From NCBI RefSeq assembly GCF_900215205.1, contig NZ_OBDY01000037.1, forward strand, positions 1 to 64,000: 64,000 bases of DNA. The letters run 5' to 3'. How positions within the stretch are numbered: the first letter of the stretch is position 1; the number at the start of each line of letters is the position of its first letter. Shown here piece by piece: positions 17,979-27,281 of the stretch. The DNA comes from Paractinoplanes atraurantiacus. GTDB lineage: Bacteria > Actinomycetota > Actinomycetes > Mycobacteriales > Micromonosporaceae. Position numbers and translations under genes: made by a program. The notes under the pieces are model-generated. The model did no database searches and was not told where the DNA came from. It saw only the letters and a program-made list of their open reading frames with translations.

Positions 17979-20696
17979 TCAGCCGCCGAGCTTTGCCCGG
18001 AGGGCGGCCGCGTCCGGGTGGTTCAGGTCGGTGAGGATGCGGCAGGCGTGCTCCCAGGCGGCGCGGGCGGCGGGGAGGTCACCGGCGGTCTGGTGGGTGT
18101 CGCCCAGCTTGGTGGTGGTGTCGGCCTCCTGGTAGCGGTCGCCGAGGTCGTGGAAGATGGCGACGGCGTTCCGGTAGCAGTCGACGGCGTCGGGGTGGCG
18201 GCCCAGGTGGTGGGCGGCGTAGCCAAGGCTGTCCCAGGTGTGCGCCTGGCCGTACCGGTCGCCCAGCTCCTCCAGCAGGGCCAGGGCGCGGCGGCAGGAG
18301 GTCAGGGAGTCCTCGTGGTCGCCGAGCAGGGCCTGGTACCAGCCGACCGAGTTGAGGGCGTTGGCCTGGCCGACGCGGTGGCCGGCGGACTCGAACAGTT
18401 CCAGCGAGCGGCGAGCGTGCGGGAGCGCGAGGTCGGCCCGGTCGCGCCGGTCGTGCAGGGAGGCCAGGCCGTTGTGGGCGAAGGCCTGGCCGATGACGTC
18501 GCCCGAGGCGGTGCTGATGTCCAAAGCCGTACGGAGCTCGGCCTCGCCCTCGGCGAAACGGTTCAGGCCGAGGTGGGCGATCGAGAGATGCCGGTGGGCG
18601 CGGGCCAGCGCGACCGCGTCGGAGCTCCGGGCGGCGGCGCCGACCGCGAGGCGGGCGGCGGCCTCCAGGTCGTGCCAGTAACCCTGCCAGTCGAGGAACG
18701 TGACCATGCTCAGGCACAGCTGCCAGGTCACCGTGTCGAAGCCGGGCACCTTGAGGGCGGCCAGCAGCGAGAGCCGCTCGGCGGCGAACCAGTCCATGGC
18801 CTCCTGATATTTGGCCGGCGGGTCCAGCGTGACCCCGGGCACCGGTCCGTCCAGGGCGATCGGGTCCTGTGCCGGGTCGAGCAGCATGTTGGCGGCGTAG
18901 GCGGTGTGCAGGTAGTGATTCAGCAGCCGGGCCGTCGCGTCGCGGTCGCCGTCCGGGGCGAGTCCGGTGGCGTAGGCGCGCAGGAGGTCGTGGAAGGTGT
19001 GCCGGCCCGGGGCCGGCTCGAGGAGCATGCTCGCCTGGACCAGCTCGGCCAGGTCACGCCGCACCTCGGGCAGCGGGCGGCCGGCGGCGGACGCCGCCGC
19101 GACGGCTGAGACATCGGGGCCGGGCAGCGGGGCCAGCAGCCGGAACAGGCGGGCGGCCGAGGGGCTCAGCGCGGCGTACGACCAGGAGAAGACCGTCTCG
19201 ACGCGGGTGCTGGTGTCGCCCGCGTCCAGCGCCCCGATCCGGGCGCCGGCCAGTTCCCCGGCCAAGGCGGTCAGGGGGAGGTCGTTCTGCCGGGCGCGGG
19301 CGGCGGCGATAGCCAGCGCGAGGGGCAGCCCGGCGCAGGCGGCGATGATCGCGGCGGCGGCGTCCGGCTCGGCGGCCATCGGGCCGGGGCCGAGGCGGCG
19401 GGCGAGCAGTTCGCGGGCTTCCGCGGCCGGGAGGGCGGCGAGATCGACCGGGTGCGCGCCGTGGGTGGCCAGCAGGGGCGTCAGCTGGTTGCGGCTGGTC
19501 ACCAGGGTCAGCGCCGCCGGGGAGGCGGGCAGCAGGGGCCGTACGTGGTCGGCGTCGCGGGCGTTGTCGAGCAGGACCAGCAGGCGTCTTCCCGCGAGGA
19601 GGCTGCGATAGAGGCCGGCTTGGGCCTCCGATGTGGACGGGACGCGGTCGGGCGGGACGCCGAGGGCGTAGAGGAATCCGCGGACGGCCTCGCCGGGGTC
19701 GAGCATCTGGCCGCCGGTGTCGAAGCCGCGCAGGTTCACGTAGAGGCAGCCGTCCGGGAATCGGGCCGCGGCCTTGTGCGCCCAGTGCACGGCGAGCGAG
19801 GTCTTGCCGACCCCGGCCGGGCCCGAGATCGCGGCGATCACCGCGGCGCCGCCGGCGGTAAGCGATGCGGCGAGCAGGTCGTCGAGCTCGGCCAGGGCCG
19901 CTCCCCGCCCGGCGAAACCGGCGACCGAGGCGGGGAGTTGCGCGGGCGCCGGGACGACGTCGGTGGGTGGTGACGGGGCACCCAGGAGGGTTCGGTACAG
20001 CGCCTGCAACTCGGGGCCGGGGTCGACGCCGAGTTCCTCACCCAGGCGCCGGCGGATGGCGGCATAGCGTTCCAGCGCCTCGGCCGAGCGGCCGGCCGCG
20101 TGCAGGGCGCGGATCAGCTCGGTGCTCAGCGGCTCGGCCAGGGGATAGTCACCGGTCAGTTCGGAGAGGCGGCGGATCACCTCGCCCGGGTTGCCGGCGG
20201 CGAGCTCGGCCCGGGACCAGGCCAGCATCAGGTCGAGGCGCTCCTGTCGCCAGCTCTGGCGCATCCGGTCGGCCCAGGGGCCGGCGATGCCGGTCAGGGG
20301 CTCCCCGCGCCACAAGGCGACGGCCTCGCGCAGAAGCGCGACCCTTTCGGTGGGGCTGCGGCGGCCACGGTCGAGCAGCCCGCGCATCCGGTGCAGGTCG
20401 ACGAGCTCCGGTGCCGCGTCGAGGAGGTAGCCACCGGCGCGGCGCCTCAGCGCCACCTGGTCGCCGACCTCGTCGAGCACCCGGCGGACCCGGGTGACGT
20501 GGGCGTGCAGGGAGCGGCGGGCCGTGGCCGGAGGCGTGTCGCCCCACAGGCGGTCGATCAGGGTATCGGTGGTGACCACCCGGCCCGCGTCGGCGGCCAG
20601 GGCGGCCAGGACCGTGCGCTGGCGGGGCTGGCCGGCCTCCAGGCGGTGACCGTCGACCCACATCTCGACCGGGCCCAGCAGGCGGAACTCGATCAC
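17979..20696 (-). CDS. AfsR/SARP-type regulator with NB-ARC ATPase and TPR (905 aa)
   Basis: Transcription activator with OmpR-like winged helix (VIEFRLLGPVEMWVDG start, about 1-90), activation domain (about 95-245), STAND ATPase with P-loop SGPAGVGKTSLA (about 290) and Walker B RLLVLLDNA (about 373), then TPR repeats in the last about 250 residues (repeated A-L-x-N-x-x-G-x-x-x motifs). GTG 20696 has GGGGGAG five bases upstream and matches the usual family start; the very long upstream open frame is antisense to the next gene. It is divergent from the metalloprotease/SGNH gene with 87 bp between starts, so that gene is its most likely target (inference). Confidence 0.9.
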   Translation of the reverse strand: MIEFRLLGPVEMWVDGHRLEAGQPRQRTVLAALAADAGRVVTTDTLIDRLWGDTPPATARRSLHAHVTRVRRVLDEVGDQVALRRRAGGYLLDAAPELVDLHRMRGLLDRGRRSPTERVALLREAVALWRGEPLTGIAGPWADRMRQSWRQERLDLMLAWSRAELAAGNPGEVIRRLSELTGDYPLAEPLSTELIRALHAAGRSAEALERYAAIRRRLGEELGVDPGPELQALYRTLLGAPSPPTDVVPAPAQLPASVAGFAGRGAALAELDDLLAASLTAGGAAVIAAISGPAGVGKTSLAVHWAHKAAARFPDGCLYVNLRGFDTGGQMLDPGEAVRGFLYALGVPPDRVPSTSEAQAGLYRSLLAGRRLLVLLDNARDADHVRPLLPASPAALTLVTSRNQLTPLLATHGAHPVDLAALPAAEARELLARRLGPGPMAAEPDAAAAIIAACAGLPLALAIAAARARQNDLPLTALAGELAGARIGALDAGDTSTRVETVFSWSYAALSPSAARLFRLLAPLPGPDVSAVAAASAAGRPLPEVRRDLAELVQASMLLEPAPGRHTFHDLLRAYATGLAPDGDRDATARLLNHYLHTAYAANMLLDPAQDPIALDGPVPGVTLDPPAKYQEAMDWFAAERLSLLAALKVPGFDTVTWQLCLSMVTFLDWQGYWHDLEAAARLAVGAAARSSDAVALARAHRHLSIAHLGLNRFAEGEAELRTALDISTASGDVIGQAFAHNGLASLHDRRDRADLALPHARRSLELFESAGHRVGQANALNSVGWYQALLGDHEDSLTSCRRALALLEELGDRYGQAHTWDSLGYAAHHLGRHPDAVDCYRNAVAIFHDLGDRYQEADTTTKLGDTHQTAGDLPAARAAWEHACRILTDLNHPDAAALRAKLGG

Positions 20697-20783
20697 GCGG
20701 CTCCCCCGGAGACATCGAGCCACAACAATCCCACAACACGGCCCGGCGAAGCTACCCGCAGGTATCACGGGACGGGGGCTGGG

Positions 20784-23700
20784 ATGCGCTGGTTGCACGC
20801 GACGACGGCGGTGCTGCTCGCGCTGAGCGGTGCGGTGGTGGCCGGGCCGGCCGCCGCCGCACCGACGGCGGCGGTGCGGCAGACGGACGAGTCGAGCCGG
20901 ATGGAGATCGGGCTGGCGCTGACGCCCGGGCGACGGCAGGTCGAGGTCACCCTGCGCTCGCTCGTGGATCGCCCGGCGGGCCGGATCCGGCTGACTGTCC
21001 ATCGGGGAGACGACGAACTGACCCACATCACTCACCCGCTGAAAAAGATGGAGGCCGAGCGGGCCGTACGCGTCGTCTTCGCCATCCCGGCCACCGGCGA
21101 CGGTGACTTCGGCCTGGTGGCGCAGCCGCTGCCCGGCGCCGACACCGGGTTCCTGGCCGTCCGGCCCCACCACGGAACGCTCGTCTCGGCCGGCGCCTAC
21201 GGCCTGCTCGGCGACGCCGCCCTGACCGCCGACCGCAGCGCCGGGCGCGTGACGGCCACCGAGTTCGAGACCCGGCGCGCCCGCCTGCACCAGGCCGCCG
21301 GCAGCACGGGCACCAGCGGGACGAAGCTCGCCGCCACCACCACGATCGCGGGATCGATCAGCTACCGCGACCTCGCCAACACGCAGCGGCCGATCCGCGG
21401 CGCCCGGGTGCAGCTGGTCGCCGCCACCGGTCAGGAGTACGGCACCGGCTACGCCTCCGACGGCGGTGCCTTCTCGTTCAGCTCGGCCACCCTGCCGACC
21501 GGCGACTACCGGATCCGGGTCGTCGCGGTCGGCACCTTCGGCGAGGTCGACACGACCGGCGGCGCCGACAACTACGTGGCCTACAGCGCCGTCTTCCCGG
21601 TCACCGCCGGCGCCACAGTCAGCGGCATAACCGTCAACGTGGACTACTTCTCGGTGACCGGCCGGGCCTTCGCGCTGTTCGACGCGCTGCGCACGGTCGG
21701 CGGCTTCTATCAGAGCGTGCGCAAGTCGTCCTGGCAACCGGCCTTGATCGTCTTCTACCCGTCCGGCCAGGCCGGCTCGTTCGCGCGGGGCGGGAACATC
21801 TGGATGAGCGGCGGCGACACCATGTGCGGCACCAACACGTACTGCGGCGAGGACGCCTTCGACTGGGACGTGCTGGCCCACGAGTCGGGGCACATCGTCG
21901 CCACCCAGGCCGGGCTGAACGGCCCGAACGACGGCGGCGACCACGGCATCTGCGACAACGCCTGGGGCCAGGAGGGCCGCGGCAAGGCCGCCGGCCTCGA
22001 CCTGGCCTGGTCGGAGGGCTGGGCGACCTTCTACGGGCTGGCCCTGCTGGCCAGTGTCCCGCTGCCACCGGTGCCGAACGCCGGCGGGCTCACCTACGAG
22101 GACCGGCCGGGCCCGCCGCACAACGCCGGCGGCACCGTCGCCTACAACATCGAGACCAACGATCCCACCGGCGACTGCGCGCCCAAGGGCGAGGACAGCG
22201 AGCTGGCCGTGCAGCGGGCGCTGTGGGACCTCTACGACACCATCGAGGACGACGTGAGCGGCGGCAAGGACACCGTGCAGTGGGGGCTGGCCGACATCCT
22301 GAACCGGCTGGACTCGGCCAACGCCACCACGTTCGGCGCCGCCTGGCCGGCGATCACCGCGAGCCGCGGGCCGAGCGAGGTGCAGGCGGCCCGGCGGATC
22401 CTCCAGACGCACGGCATGGCGCCGCGCGGGCTGCTGCCGGCCGACAGCATCGGCAACGCCCTGGTGCCGTTCCGGTGGACCGCGGGCGGCATACCCGGTC
22501 ACCTCAACAACAGCTTCACCCTGCGGGTGCGCAGCGGCTACACGGGCTCGGTGCTGTTCACCGTCACCACGACCGCCACCAGCTACACGCCGACCGCCGC
22601 GCAGTGGGGCCAGGTCGTCGCGGCCAAGTCGGTCGTCTACGACGTCGCCGGAAGCCAGACCACGGCGCCGGTCAGCGGGCCGTACCCGTCGGCCGAGGAA
22701 TCCTTCATGATCGGATCCGGCTCGCGGAAGATCATGGTGGTCGGCGACTCGATCAGCCAGGGCCTCGAGGGCGACTACACCTGGCGCTACCGGCTCTGGC
22801 AGCACCTGGCCACCGGCGGCGCCGCGGCCGACTTCGTGGGACCGTACACCGGAACCACCCGGGTCCCCTCGGACCTGCCCGACGGCTTTCCCGAGGTGGC
22901 AGCCCCGCCGGTCTTCAACGGCGCCTACCGCGGCTATCTGACCTTCGACAGCGCCCATTTCGCCCAGTGGGGCCGGCAGGCGCACCAGGCCATGGGTGAC
23001 ATCAGGACCCAGGTCGGCGCCTACCAGCCCGACTACCTGCTGGTCGAGCTCGGCTTCAACGACCTCGGCTGGGGTGTGTCCAACCCGGACGGGCTGATCG
23101 GCGACATGAAGAACCTGATCACCCAGGCCCGGGCGGCCCGGCCGGGCATCAAGGTGGTCGTGGCCAACGTCGTGCACCGGGAGCCGCTGGATCAACTGCC
23201 CCAGCTGGACTCGATCATCAACGAGTACAACAGCAAGCTGCCCGCGGCGCTGGCCTCGGTGAGCACGGCCGCGTCGCCGGTCGCGCTGGCCGACATCGCC
23301 GGCGACTACCAGTGGCAGTTCGACGCCTACGACGGGCTGCACCCGAACGGCTCCGGCGAACACAAGATCGCCAAGGCGTTCGCCACAGTGCTCTCGGGCA
23401 CCTTCGGTGTCGGCGGCACGTTCACCGCCACCTCCGGTCCCGACCTGCTCAGCCCGGCCGCGCCCACCTCGATCACGGCCACCCCGACCGGCACCGGCGT
23501 GCACGTCAGCTGGGCGCACAGCTTCGGCGCCGGCGGGTACTGGTTCGAGCAGCGGCTCAAGGACAGCGGCCAGCAGTGGCAGCGGCTGCCGCTGCCGATT
23601 CCCGGCGACGAATGGGACACCGGCTGGCTGGTGCGCGGGTCGACGTACGAGTTCCGGGTCCTGCCCAACCGCGGCATCTCCACCGGCCCGGCGTCGCCGG

Positions 23701-24014
23701 CCGCGAGCGTCACGGCCAACCCGCTGACCGCGGACGGGCCGCCGAACATCACGACCTCGTCCGGGCCCGGCTCGCTCACCGTGTCGTGGAGCAGGGCGAC
23801 CGGCCTCTACAGCGACACGGTGAACGGTTACGTCGTCTACTACATGGACCGGGCCAACCCGAACGCCTTCGTGGCCAGCGTCCGCACCAGCGGCCTGAGC
23901 GCGACCATCACCGGGCTGACCAGCCGCCACAACTACGCCATCGCGGTGGCCTCGGTCAACGCGGCCGGCGCCGGGTCTCCGGCGGGCGGGCCGGAGATCA
24001 ACGTTCCCCAGTGA
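20784..24014 (+). CDS. Secreted multidomain protein: metalloprotease + SGNH hydrolase + two FN3 (1076 aa)
   Basis: Order: signal peptide (1-27, MRWLHATTAVLLALSG...AAAAP); beta-rich N-terminal domain; carboxypeptidase-regulatory-like beta domain (about 186-272, GSISYRDL, RGARVQLV); zinc-protease-like domain with HESGH (about 366) and downstream WSEGWATFYG; SGNH esterase domain with block I VVGDSISQG (about 653), block III GFNDLGWG (about 756) and block V DGLHPNGSGE (about 850); two fibronectin type III domains (about 890-975 and 985-1075). The HExxH motif plus a following Glu suggests a gluzincin-like site, but the exact family is not clear. The SGNH part probably removes acyl or acetyl esters. 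Start ATG 20784 follows a GGGGG stretch. Confidence 0.82.
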   Translation: MRWLHATTAVLLALSGAVVAGPAAAAPTAAVRQTDESSRMEIGLALTPGRRQVEVTLRSLVDRPAGRIRLTVHRGDDELTHITHPLKKMEAERAVRVVFAIPATGDGDFGLVAQPLPGADTGFLAVRPHHGTLVSAGAYGLLGDAALTADRSAGRVTATEFETRRARLHQAAGSTGTSGTKLAATTTIAGSISYRDLANTQRPIRGARVQLVAATGQEYGTGYASDGGAFSFSSATLPTGDYRIRVVAVGTFGEVDTTGGADNYVAYSAVFPVTAGATVSGITVNVDYFSVTGRAFALFDALRTVGGFYQSVRKSSWQPALIVFYPSGQAGSFARGGNIWMSGGDTMCGTNTYCGEDAFDWDVLAHESGHIVATQAGLNGPNDGGDHGICDNAWGQEGRGKAAGLDLAWSEGWATFYGLALLASVPLPPVPNAGGLTYEDRPGPPHNAGGTVAYNIETNDPTGDCAPKGEDSELAVQRALWDLYDTIEDDVSGGKDTVQWGLADILNRLDSANATTFGAAWPAITASRGPSEVQAARRILQTHGMAPRGLLPADSIGNALVPFRWTAGGIPGHLNNSFTLRVRSGYTGSVLFTVTTTATSYTPTAAQWGQVVAAKSVVYDVAGSQTTAPVSGPYPSAEESFMIGSGSRKIMVVGDSISQGLEGDYTWRYRLWQHLATGGAAADFVGPYTGTTRVPSDLPDGFPEVAAPPVFNGAYRGYLTFDSAHFAQWGRQAHQAMGDIRTQVGAYQPDYLLVELGFNDLGWGVSNPDGLIGDMKNLITQARAARPGIKVVVANVVHREPLDQLPQLDSIINEYNSKLPAALASVSTAASPVALADIAGDYQWQFDAYDGLHPNGSGEHKIAKAFATVLSGTFGVGGTFTATSGPDLLSPAAPTSITATPTGTGVHVSWAHSFGAGGYWFEQRLKDSGQQWQRLPLPIPGDEWDTGWLVRGSTYEFRVLPNRGISTGPASPAASVTANPLTADGPPNITTSSGPGSLTVSWSRATGLYSDTVNGYVVYYMDRANPNAFVASVRTSGLSATITGLTSRHNYAIAVASVNAAGAGSPAGGPEINVPQ

Positions 24015-24135
24015 GGCCGGGGCCCGGCGGCGGCCGGATCGCTCGCTCTGCGCCCTCGCCAGGCTACGAATCGTCGATATTATGAATCCGAAAGTCGCCG
24101 CGGAATCACGCGGCGTCGAGAAGTGATCTTCCGGG

Positions 24136-24164
24136 TTGACTAACGGTTCGCGACCATATATCTG
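24136..24164 (+). promoter_or_regulatory. Candidate promoter of the LCP gene
   Basis: TTGACT (24136-24141) and TATCTG (24159-24164), 17 bases apart, within an unusually AT-rich patch (CATATATCTG) about 65 bases before the LCP start. It is the best sigma-70-like pair in the 214-bp gap 24015-24228, which otherwise holds no gene. The -10 match is imperfect, so this is only a candidate. Confidence 0.4.
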
Positions 24165-24228
24165 TTCTGTCTGGCGACGAGCGCGGCCTCACGGAGGCTA
24201 TGGCCAAACAGTGAGGAGTTCAGCACCT

Positions 24229-25416
24229 ATGCCGGTACAGGCCACGTTGGGGGAACGAGGGCAGCGGCAGCCGCAGGGCGGCTCCGGCGGCGGTAAGAAA
24301 AAGAAACCGAGACGTCGCAAATTACCGCTATGGACCAAATTGATCACGGCGTTCGGTGCGGTTCTGCTGGTGGTCGGCGGCGGCGGCCTGGTCTCGGTGA
24401 AGTACTTTCTCAACCAGCTCACCAGCAACATCCAGACGACGTCGAGCGTTCTCGACTCGGCCGGCCTGAGCAACAAGGCCGTGGCCGCGGGCAAGATGCC
24501 CGAGGGCGCGATGAACATCCTGATGCTGGGCCTGGACACGCGGACCGGCTGGGAGGAGAAGGGCGAGCTGTCCCGCTCCGACACGATGATCATCCTGCAC
24601 ATCACGGCCAAGCACGACCAGGCGTACATGATCTCGATCCCGCGCGACACGATCGTCGACATCCCGGCCGACGAGGAGCTCGGCTTCCGGGGCGCGACCG
24701 AGAAGATCAACGGCGCCTACGCGAACGGGTCGAAGGACGGCAAGGGCTGGCAGGGCGGCGCCAAGCTCGCCACCAAGACGGTGAACAAGCTGACCGGCAT
24801 CGAGTTCGACGGCATCGTGGTCATCGACTTCAGCGGCTTCAAGGGCATCCTCGAGGCCATGGGCGGCGTCTACATGTGCGTCGACAAACGCATGTGGTCC
24901 AGCCACTACCTGGTCAACAACGGCAAGATCGAGTACGCGCACGGCGCCGACCCGAAGAGCCCGCCGAAGAACGCGCTCTGGTTCGAGAAGGGCTGCCGCA
25001 ACATGAAGCCGTGGGAGGCGCTGGAGTTCTCGCGCCTGCGGCACTCGGACAACGGCGACTACGACCGCCAGCGTCACCAGCAGCAGCTCCTGCGGGCCAT
25101 GATGAAGAAGGCGACCAGCAGCGGCGTCATCAGCAACCCGACCAAGGTCTCCAAGATCCTGGCCGCGGCCGGCACCTCGCTGAAGATGGACACCCACGGC
25201 GTCGCCGTCACCGACTTCATCTTCGGCATGAAGGGCCTGGCCGCCGGTGACCTGATTCCGATCAAGACCAACGGCGGCACGTTCGCCTCGGTCAGCGGCG
25301 GCGAGGGCGTCAACGACGCCACCCGCGACCTGTTCAAGGCCACCGCCGAGGACAAGCTTCCGGCCTTCCTGGGCCGCCACCCGGAGATGCTGATCAGCGA
25401 CCCGGCGACATCGTAG
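24229..25416 (+). CDS. LytR-CpsA-Psr (LCP) family cell-wall glycopolymer ligase (395 aa)
   Basis: LCP enzymes move lipid-linked glycopolymers (teichoic-acid-like, arabinogalactan, capsule) onto peptidoglycan at the outer membrane face. A basic cytoplasmic tail (GGKKKKPRRRK) precedes one transmembrane helix (about 37-60). The extracellular LCP domain has MNILMLGLDTR, LSRSDTMIILHI, YMISIPRDTIVDIP, KINGAYANG and the C-terminal YDRQRHQQQLL, which hold the Arg/Asp residues that bind pyrophosphate. ATG 24229 has AGGAG ten bases upstream; an in-frame GTG (24211) is an alternative. It fits a wall-remodelling theme with the polar-growth protein at 8 kb. Confidence 0.9.
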   Translation: MPVQATLGERGQRQPQGGSGGGKKKKPRRRKLPLWTKLITAFGAVLLVVGGGGLVSVKYFLNQLTSNIQTTSSVLDSAGLSNKAVAAGKMPEGAMNILMLGLDTRTGWEEKGELSRSDTMIILHITAKHDQAYMISIPRDTIVDIPADEELGFRGATEKINGAYANGSKDGKGWQGGAKLATKTVNKLTGIEFDGIVVIDFSGFKGILEAMGGVYMCVDKRMWSSHYLVNNGKIEYAHGADPKSPPKNALWFEKGCRNMKPWEALEFSRLRHSDNGDYDRQRHQQQLLRAMMKKATSSGVISNPTKVSKILAAAGTSLKMDTHGVAVTDFIFGMKGLAAGDLIPIKTNGGTFASVSGGEGVNDATRDLFKATAEDKLPAFLGRHPEMLISDPATS

Positions 25417-25420
25417 GAAG

Positions 25421-27280
25421 TCACGTCCAGACGGGCCTCCGGGGAGCCGGCAGGCCCGTCTCTTCTTCGCAACGGGCCAAGATCTCGTCGAGCGGCGGCC
25501 CCATGTTGAAGACCGGCCTTTCCGGCCGAGCCTCGCCGCGGATCTCGGCGGTCGCCGCCGCGTCGACCGCGCCGGCCTCGTCCACCACGACGCCGTAGCG
25601 GCGGGCGCCCTCGCGGGTGACCAGGCCGCGCCGCACCTCCTTGGCCACCAGTTCCGGGTCGCGGGCCAGCGGGTCGCCCCAGCCGCCGCCACCCCAGGTG
25701 ACGAAATGCAGCACGTCGCCCGGGCGCACCGGCACGTCGTGGCACTTGCTGGGCAGCACCTCGCGCTCCCCGCCGGCCCGGTCGATCCACTTGCGGCCGC
25801 GGGCGCCCGGCTCGCCGCCGTTGACGCCCCACGGATAGGTGAGCCAGCGGTCGTCGTGGATCGCGATCGTCCCCGGCTCGAGGAAGCGATAGGCGACGTC
25901 GACGCCGTTGCCGCCGCGATGCAGCCCGGCGCCGCCGGTGTCGGCCACCGTCTCCCACTTCTCGATGCGCAGCGGATAGTACGACTCGAGGAACTCGCAC
26001 GGGATGTTGACGAAGCTCGGCCACAGCGAATGCCCGTCCGGCCCGTCGCCCAGCGGCCGTCCCGGAATGCCGCCGAAACCGATCGAATAGAGCTGGAACC
26101 ATTCGCCCTTGCGGTCGCCCGACGAATAATTGCCGGAATACATGAAATGCGGTGAGGACGAGAATCCGGCCGCGTTCAGCAGCGCCGGATTCGTCTGTCC
26201 CAACAGGCCACCGAACAGGTCGAAGACCCGCCCGATGCCGTGGTTCCGGGCGTTCAGAGCGGCCGGGTGCCTCGGTTTCCAGTACGACCCGTCGGGAATC
26301 GTCACGTCGACCAGCGGATAGAAGCCGTCGTTCCAGAGGATCTGCGGATCGGCCACCGTGATCATGTAGATGCCGAAGAACATCCGGGCCAGGTTCTCGT
26401 TCAGGTAATAGTTGACCGGGCCGATCGCCTGGGGCGACGAGCCGCTGAAATCGAGATGCACCCGGTCGCCCGTGCGGGTCAGGGACAGTTTCAGCTCGTA
26501 CGGGCCGAAGCCCACCCCGTCGTCGCAGATGTAATCGGTGAACGAGAGGGTGCGCCCCTCCTCGAAGACCACGTGCAGCAGCGTCTTCATGGCGTCGTAG
26601 TTGCGCTGCAGCAGGGCGTCCAGGGCCGAGAGATACGTGGCCACGCCGAACCGCGCGCACATCTCCTGCACCCGCCGGGCCGCCGTGCGGCAGGCCGCGA
26701 CCAGCCCGTTGAGATCGGCCCGGTTCCAGTCGGGCACCCGCACCTGGTTGAGGATGATGCGCAGCGCGTCCTCGTTGAGTCGCCCGCCGTCATACAGCTT
26801 GAAGGGCGGGATGACCACGCCCTCCTCGTAGATCGTCCGGGCGTCGGTCGGCATCGAGGACGGCGTCTTGCCGCCGACGTCGGACATGTGCCCGAACATC
26901 GACGCCCACCCGACGACCCGGCCCTCGACGTAGATCGGCAGGACGACCAGCCAGTCGTTGGCGTGGCTGATCGCCGCCCCGCACGCGTACGGGTCGGAGG
27001 TGAGCAGGACGTCGCCCTCGCGGATGTCACCGGCGAAACCGGCCAGGAAGTCGGGGATGGAGAGCCCGAACTGGCCGACCACCATGCGCCCGGCCGGGTC
27101 GGCGATCAGCGGGAACTCGTCGTGCTGCTCCCGGATGCCGGGCGAGAGCGCCGTGCGGAACAGGACCTCGTCCATCTCGTAGCGGGCGTTGCGCAGCCCG
27201 TTCTCGACCAGGTCGAGGGTGACCGGGTCGACGTCCGTCGCCGCGAGGGGCTCGGTGGACGACTCGACGATGCGTGCCAT
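25421..27280 (-). CDS. hyuB: Hydantoinase B / oxoprolinase family subunit (619 aa)
   Basis: HyuB-type subunit of ATP-dependent hydantoin- or 5-oxoproline-hydrolysing enzymes; the same family includes acetone carboxylase alpha subunits. Full length for the family. Recognisable blocks: DPVTLDLVENGLRNARYEMD start, GDVLLTSDPYACG, SHANDWLVV, FGHMSDVGGKTPSSMPTDA, and the C-terminal GGGGWGDPLARDPE with KEVRRGLVTREGARRYGVV. GGAGGG lies six bases before ATG 27280, and the gene follows hyuA by one base, so the two are co-translated. The substrate cannot be fixed from sequence alone. Confidence 0.92.
   Translation of the reverse strand: MARIVESSTEPLAATDVDPVTLDLVENGLRNARYEMDEVLFRTALSPGIREQHDEFPLIADPAGRMVVGQFGLSIPDFLAGFAGDIREGDVLLTSDPYACGAAISHANDWLVVLPIYVEGRVVGWASMFGHMSDVGGKTPSSMPTDARTIYEEGVVIPPFKLYDGGRLNEDALRIILNQVRVPDWNRADLNGLVAACRTAARRVQEMCARFGVATYLSALDALLQRNYDAMKTLLHVVFEEGRTLSFTDYICDDGVGFGPYELKLSLTRTGDRVHLDFSGSSPQAIGPVNYYLNENLARMFFGIYMITVADPQILWNDGFYPLVDVTIPDGSYWKPRHPAALNARNHGIGRVFDLFGGLLGQTNPALLNAAGFSSSPHFMYSGNYSSGDRKGEWFQLYSIGFGGIPGRPLGDGPDGHSLWPSFVNIPCEFLESYYPLRIEKWETVADTGGAGLHRGGNGVDVAYRFLEPGTIAIHDDRWLTYPWGVNGGEPGARGRKWIDRAGGEREVLPSKCHDVPVRPGDVLHFVTWGGGGWGDPLARDPELVAKEVRRGLVTREGARRYGVVVDEAGAVDAAATAEIRGEARPERPVFNMGPPLDEILARCEEETGLPAPRRPVWT
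25429..25461 (+). terminator. Hairpin terminator of the LCP gene inside the hyuB 3' end
   Basis: AGACGGGCCT (25429-25438) pairs exactly with AGGCCCGTCT (25452-25461) across a 13-base loop and is followed by TCTTCTTC. It begins 12 bases after the LCP stop and overlaps the last codons of the convergent hyuB gene. Confidence 0.6.
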
Positions 27281-27281
27281 T

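Noticed and set aside
20697..23930. Minus-strand open frame continuing from the second AfsR-type gene through the whole metalloprotease gene
   Set aside because: It is antisense to a protein with clear catalytic motifs and its translation is Gly/Val/Arg/His-rich low-complexity sequence; a high-GC artefact.
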